Shown piece after piece: positions 40,727 to 40,808 of a stretch of DNA of 40,808 nucleotides; within the stretch, counting starts at the first letter, position 1, and every line of letters starts with the position of its first letter. The DNA lies in the NCBI GenBank assembly GCA_037133095.1, contig JBAXOT010000014.1, forward strand, positions 1-40,808. Reading direction: 5' to 3'. This DNA comes from CAIMZW01 sp037133095 (GTDB taxonomy: Bacteria; Actinomycetota; Actinomycetes; Nanopelagicales; Nanopelagicaceae). The position numbers were made by a program, and so were the translations under genes. The notes under the pieces are model-generated. The model saw only the letters and a program-made list of their open reading frames with translations, was not told where the DNA came from and did no database searches.

Positions 40727-40808
40727 ATCGCGATGAACGGTCATTGCATTTTGGCGGAGACGAGAGGATTACAACCCAATCTCCGCTAAGCCTTATTTCA
40801 CGCTCATT

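Noticed and set aside
40754..40786. Inverted repeat GCGGAGA / TCTCCGC near the right edge
   Set aside because: The loop is about 19 nt and there is no T run; its context is cut by the window end.

Overview
The window looks like a chromosomal segment of a free-living, low-to-mid GC actinobacterium, most likely a planktonic freshwater lineage of the Nanopelagicales (acI) type. This is inferred from three things: a heliorhodopsin, a scavenging gene set (chitobiose-type ABC transporter, secreted pullulanase, sugar-acid enzymes), and many start codons preceded at 5-7 nt by a TANNNT -10 box, the leaderless-transcript layout common in Actinomycetota. No rRNA or marker protein is present, so the genus is not resolved. 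No transposase, integrase, phage gene or CRISPR array is seen. Coding density is very high: no gene-free stretch exceeds about 300 bases.

Layout. 1-3126: surface polysaccharide genes (UDP-glucuronate decarboxylase cut by the left edge, a GT8 and a GT4 glycosyltransferase). 3123-4431: a PaiB-like flavin-binding protein and an acetyltransferase resembling the acetyltransferase-like half of O-GlcNAcase. 4491-11578: a tight operon for a family 5 solute-binding protein, two permeases, two ATPases and a cytoplasmic GH20 beta-N-acetylhexosaminidase, best read as uptake and cleavage of chitobiose or a similar GlcNAc oligosaccharide. 11628-15536: a DeoR regulator with a clear self-operator, then a BtpA-family barrel protein, an FGGY sugar kinase and an SDR dehydrogenase, a second catabolic operon of unknown substrate.

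15546-28810: mostly single-gene units: YHS protein, GNAT, SRPBCC protein, cation/proton antiporter, secreted pullulanase, secreted ice-binding-like protein, zinc alcohol dehydrogenase with an operator, zinc-ribbon microprotein, alpha/beta hydrolase, DUF1801 protein, SOUL protein, secreted PT-rich protein, secreted Rieske protein, NUDIX hydrolase, NTF2-like protein and cupin. 28356-30723: two near-identical tRNA-Arg(ACG) genes interleaved with three degenerate direct repeats and single cargo genes (cupin, uridine-kinase-like protein, GNAT), a likely small recombination hotspot.

30753-38503: FprA-type ferredoxin-NADP reductase, then a sugar-acid operon (IlvD/Edd dehydratase, SDR, zinc dehydrogenase, FAD-linked oxidase) with a divergent amidohydrolase. 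38559-40714: an unrecognised secreted protein and a convergent heliorhodopsin whose key residues are intact.

Taken together the genes describe an organism that scavenges amino-sugar oligomers, alpha-glucans and sugar acids, and has a light-sensing membrane protein. The points most worth following up are the tRNA-Arg/repeat cassette region, the pairing of a GlcNAc-oligomer operon with a BtpA-FGGY-SDR operon and an OGA-type acetyltransferase, the dense leaderless promoters, and the self-controlled DeoR promoter.
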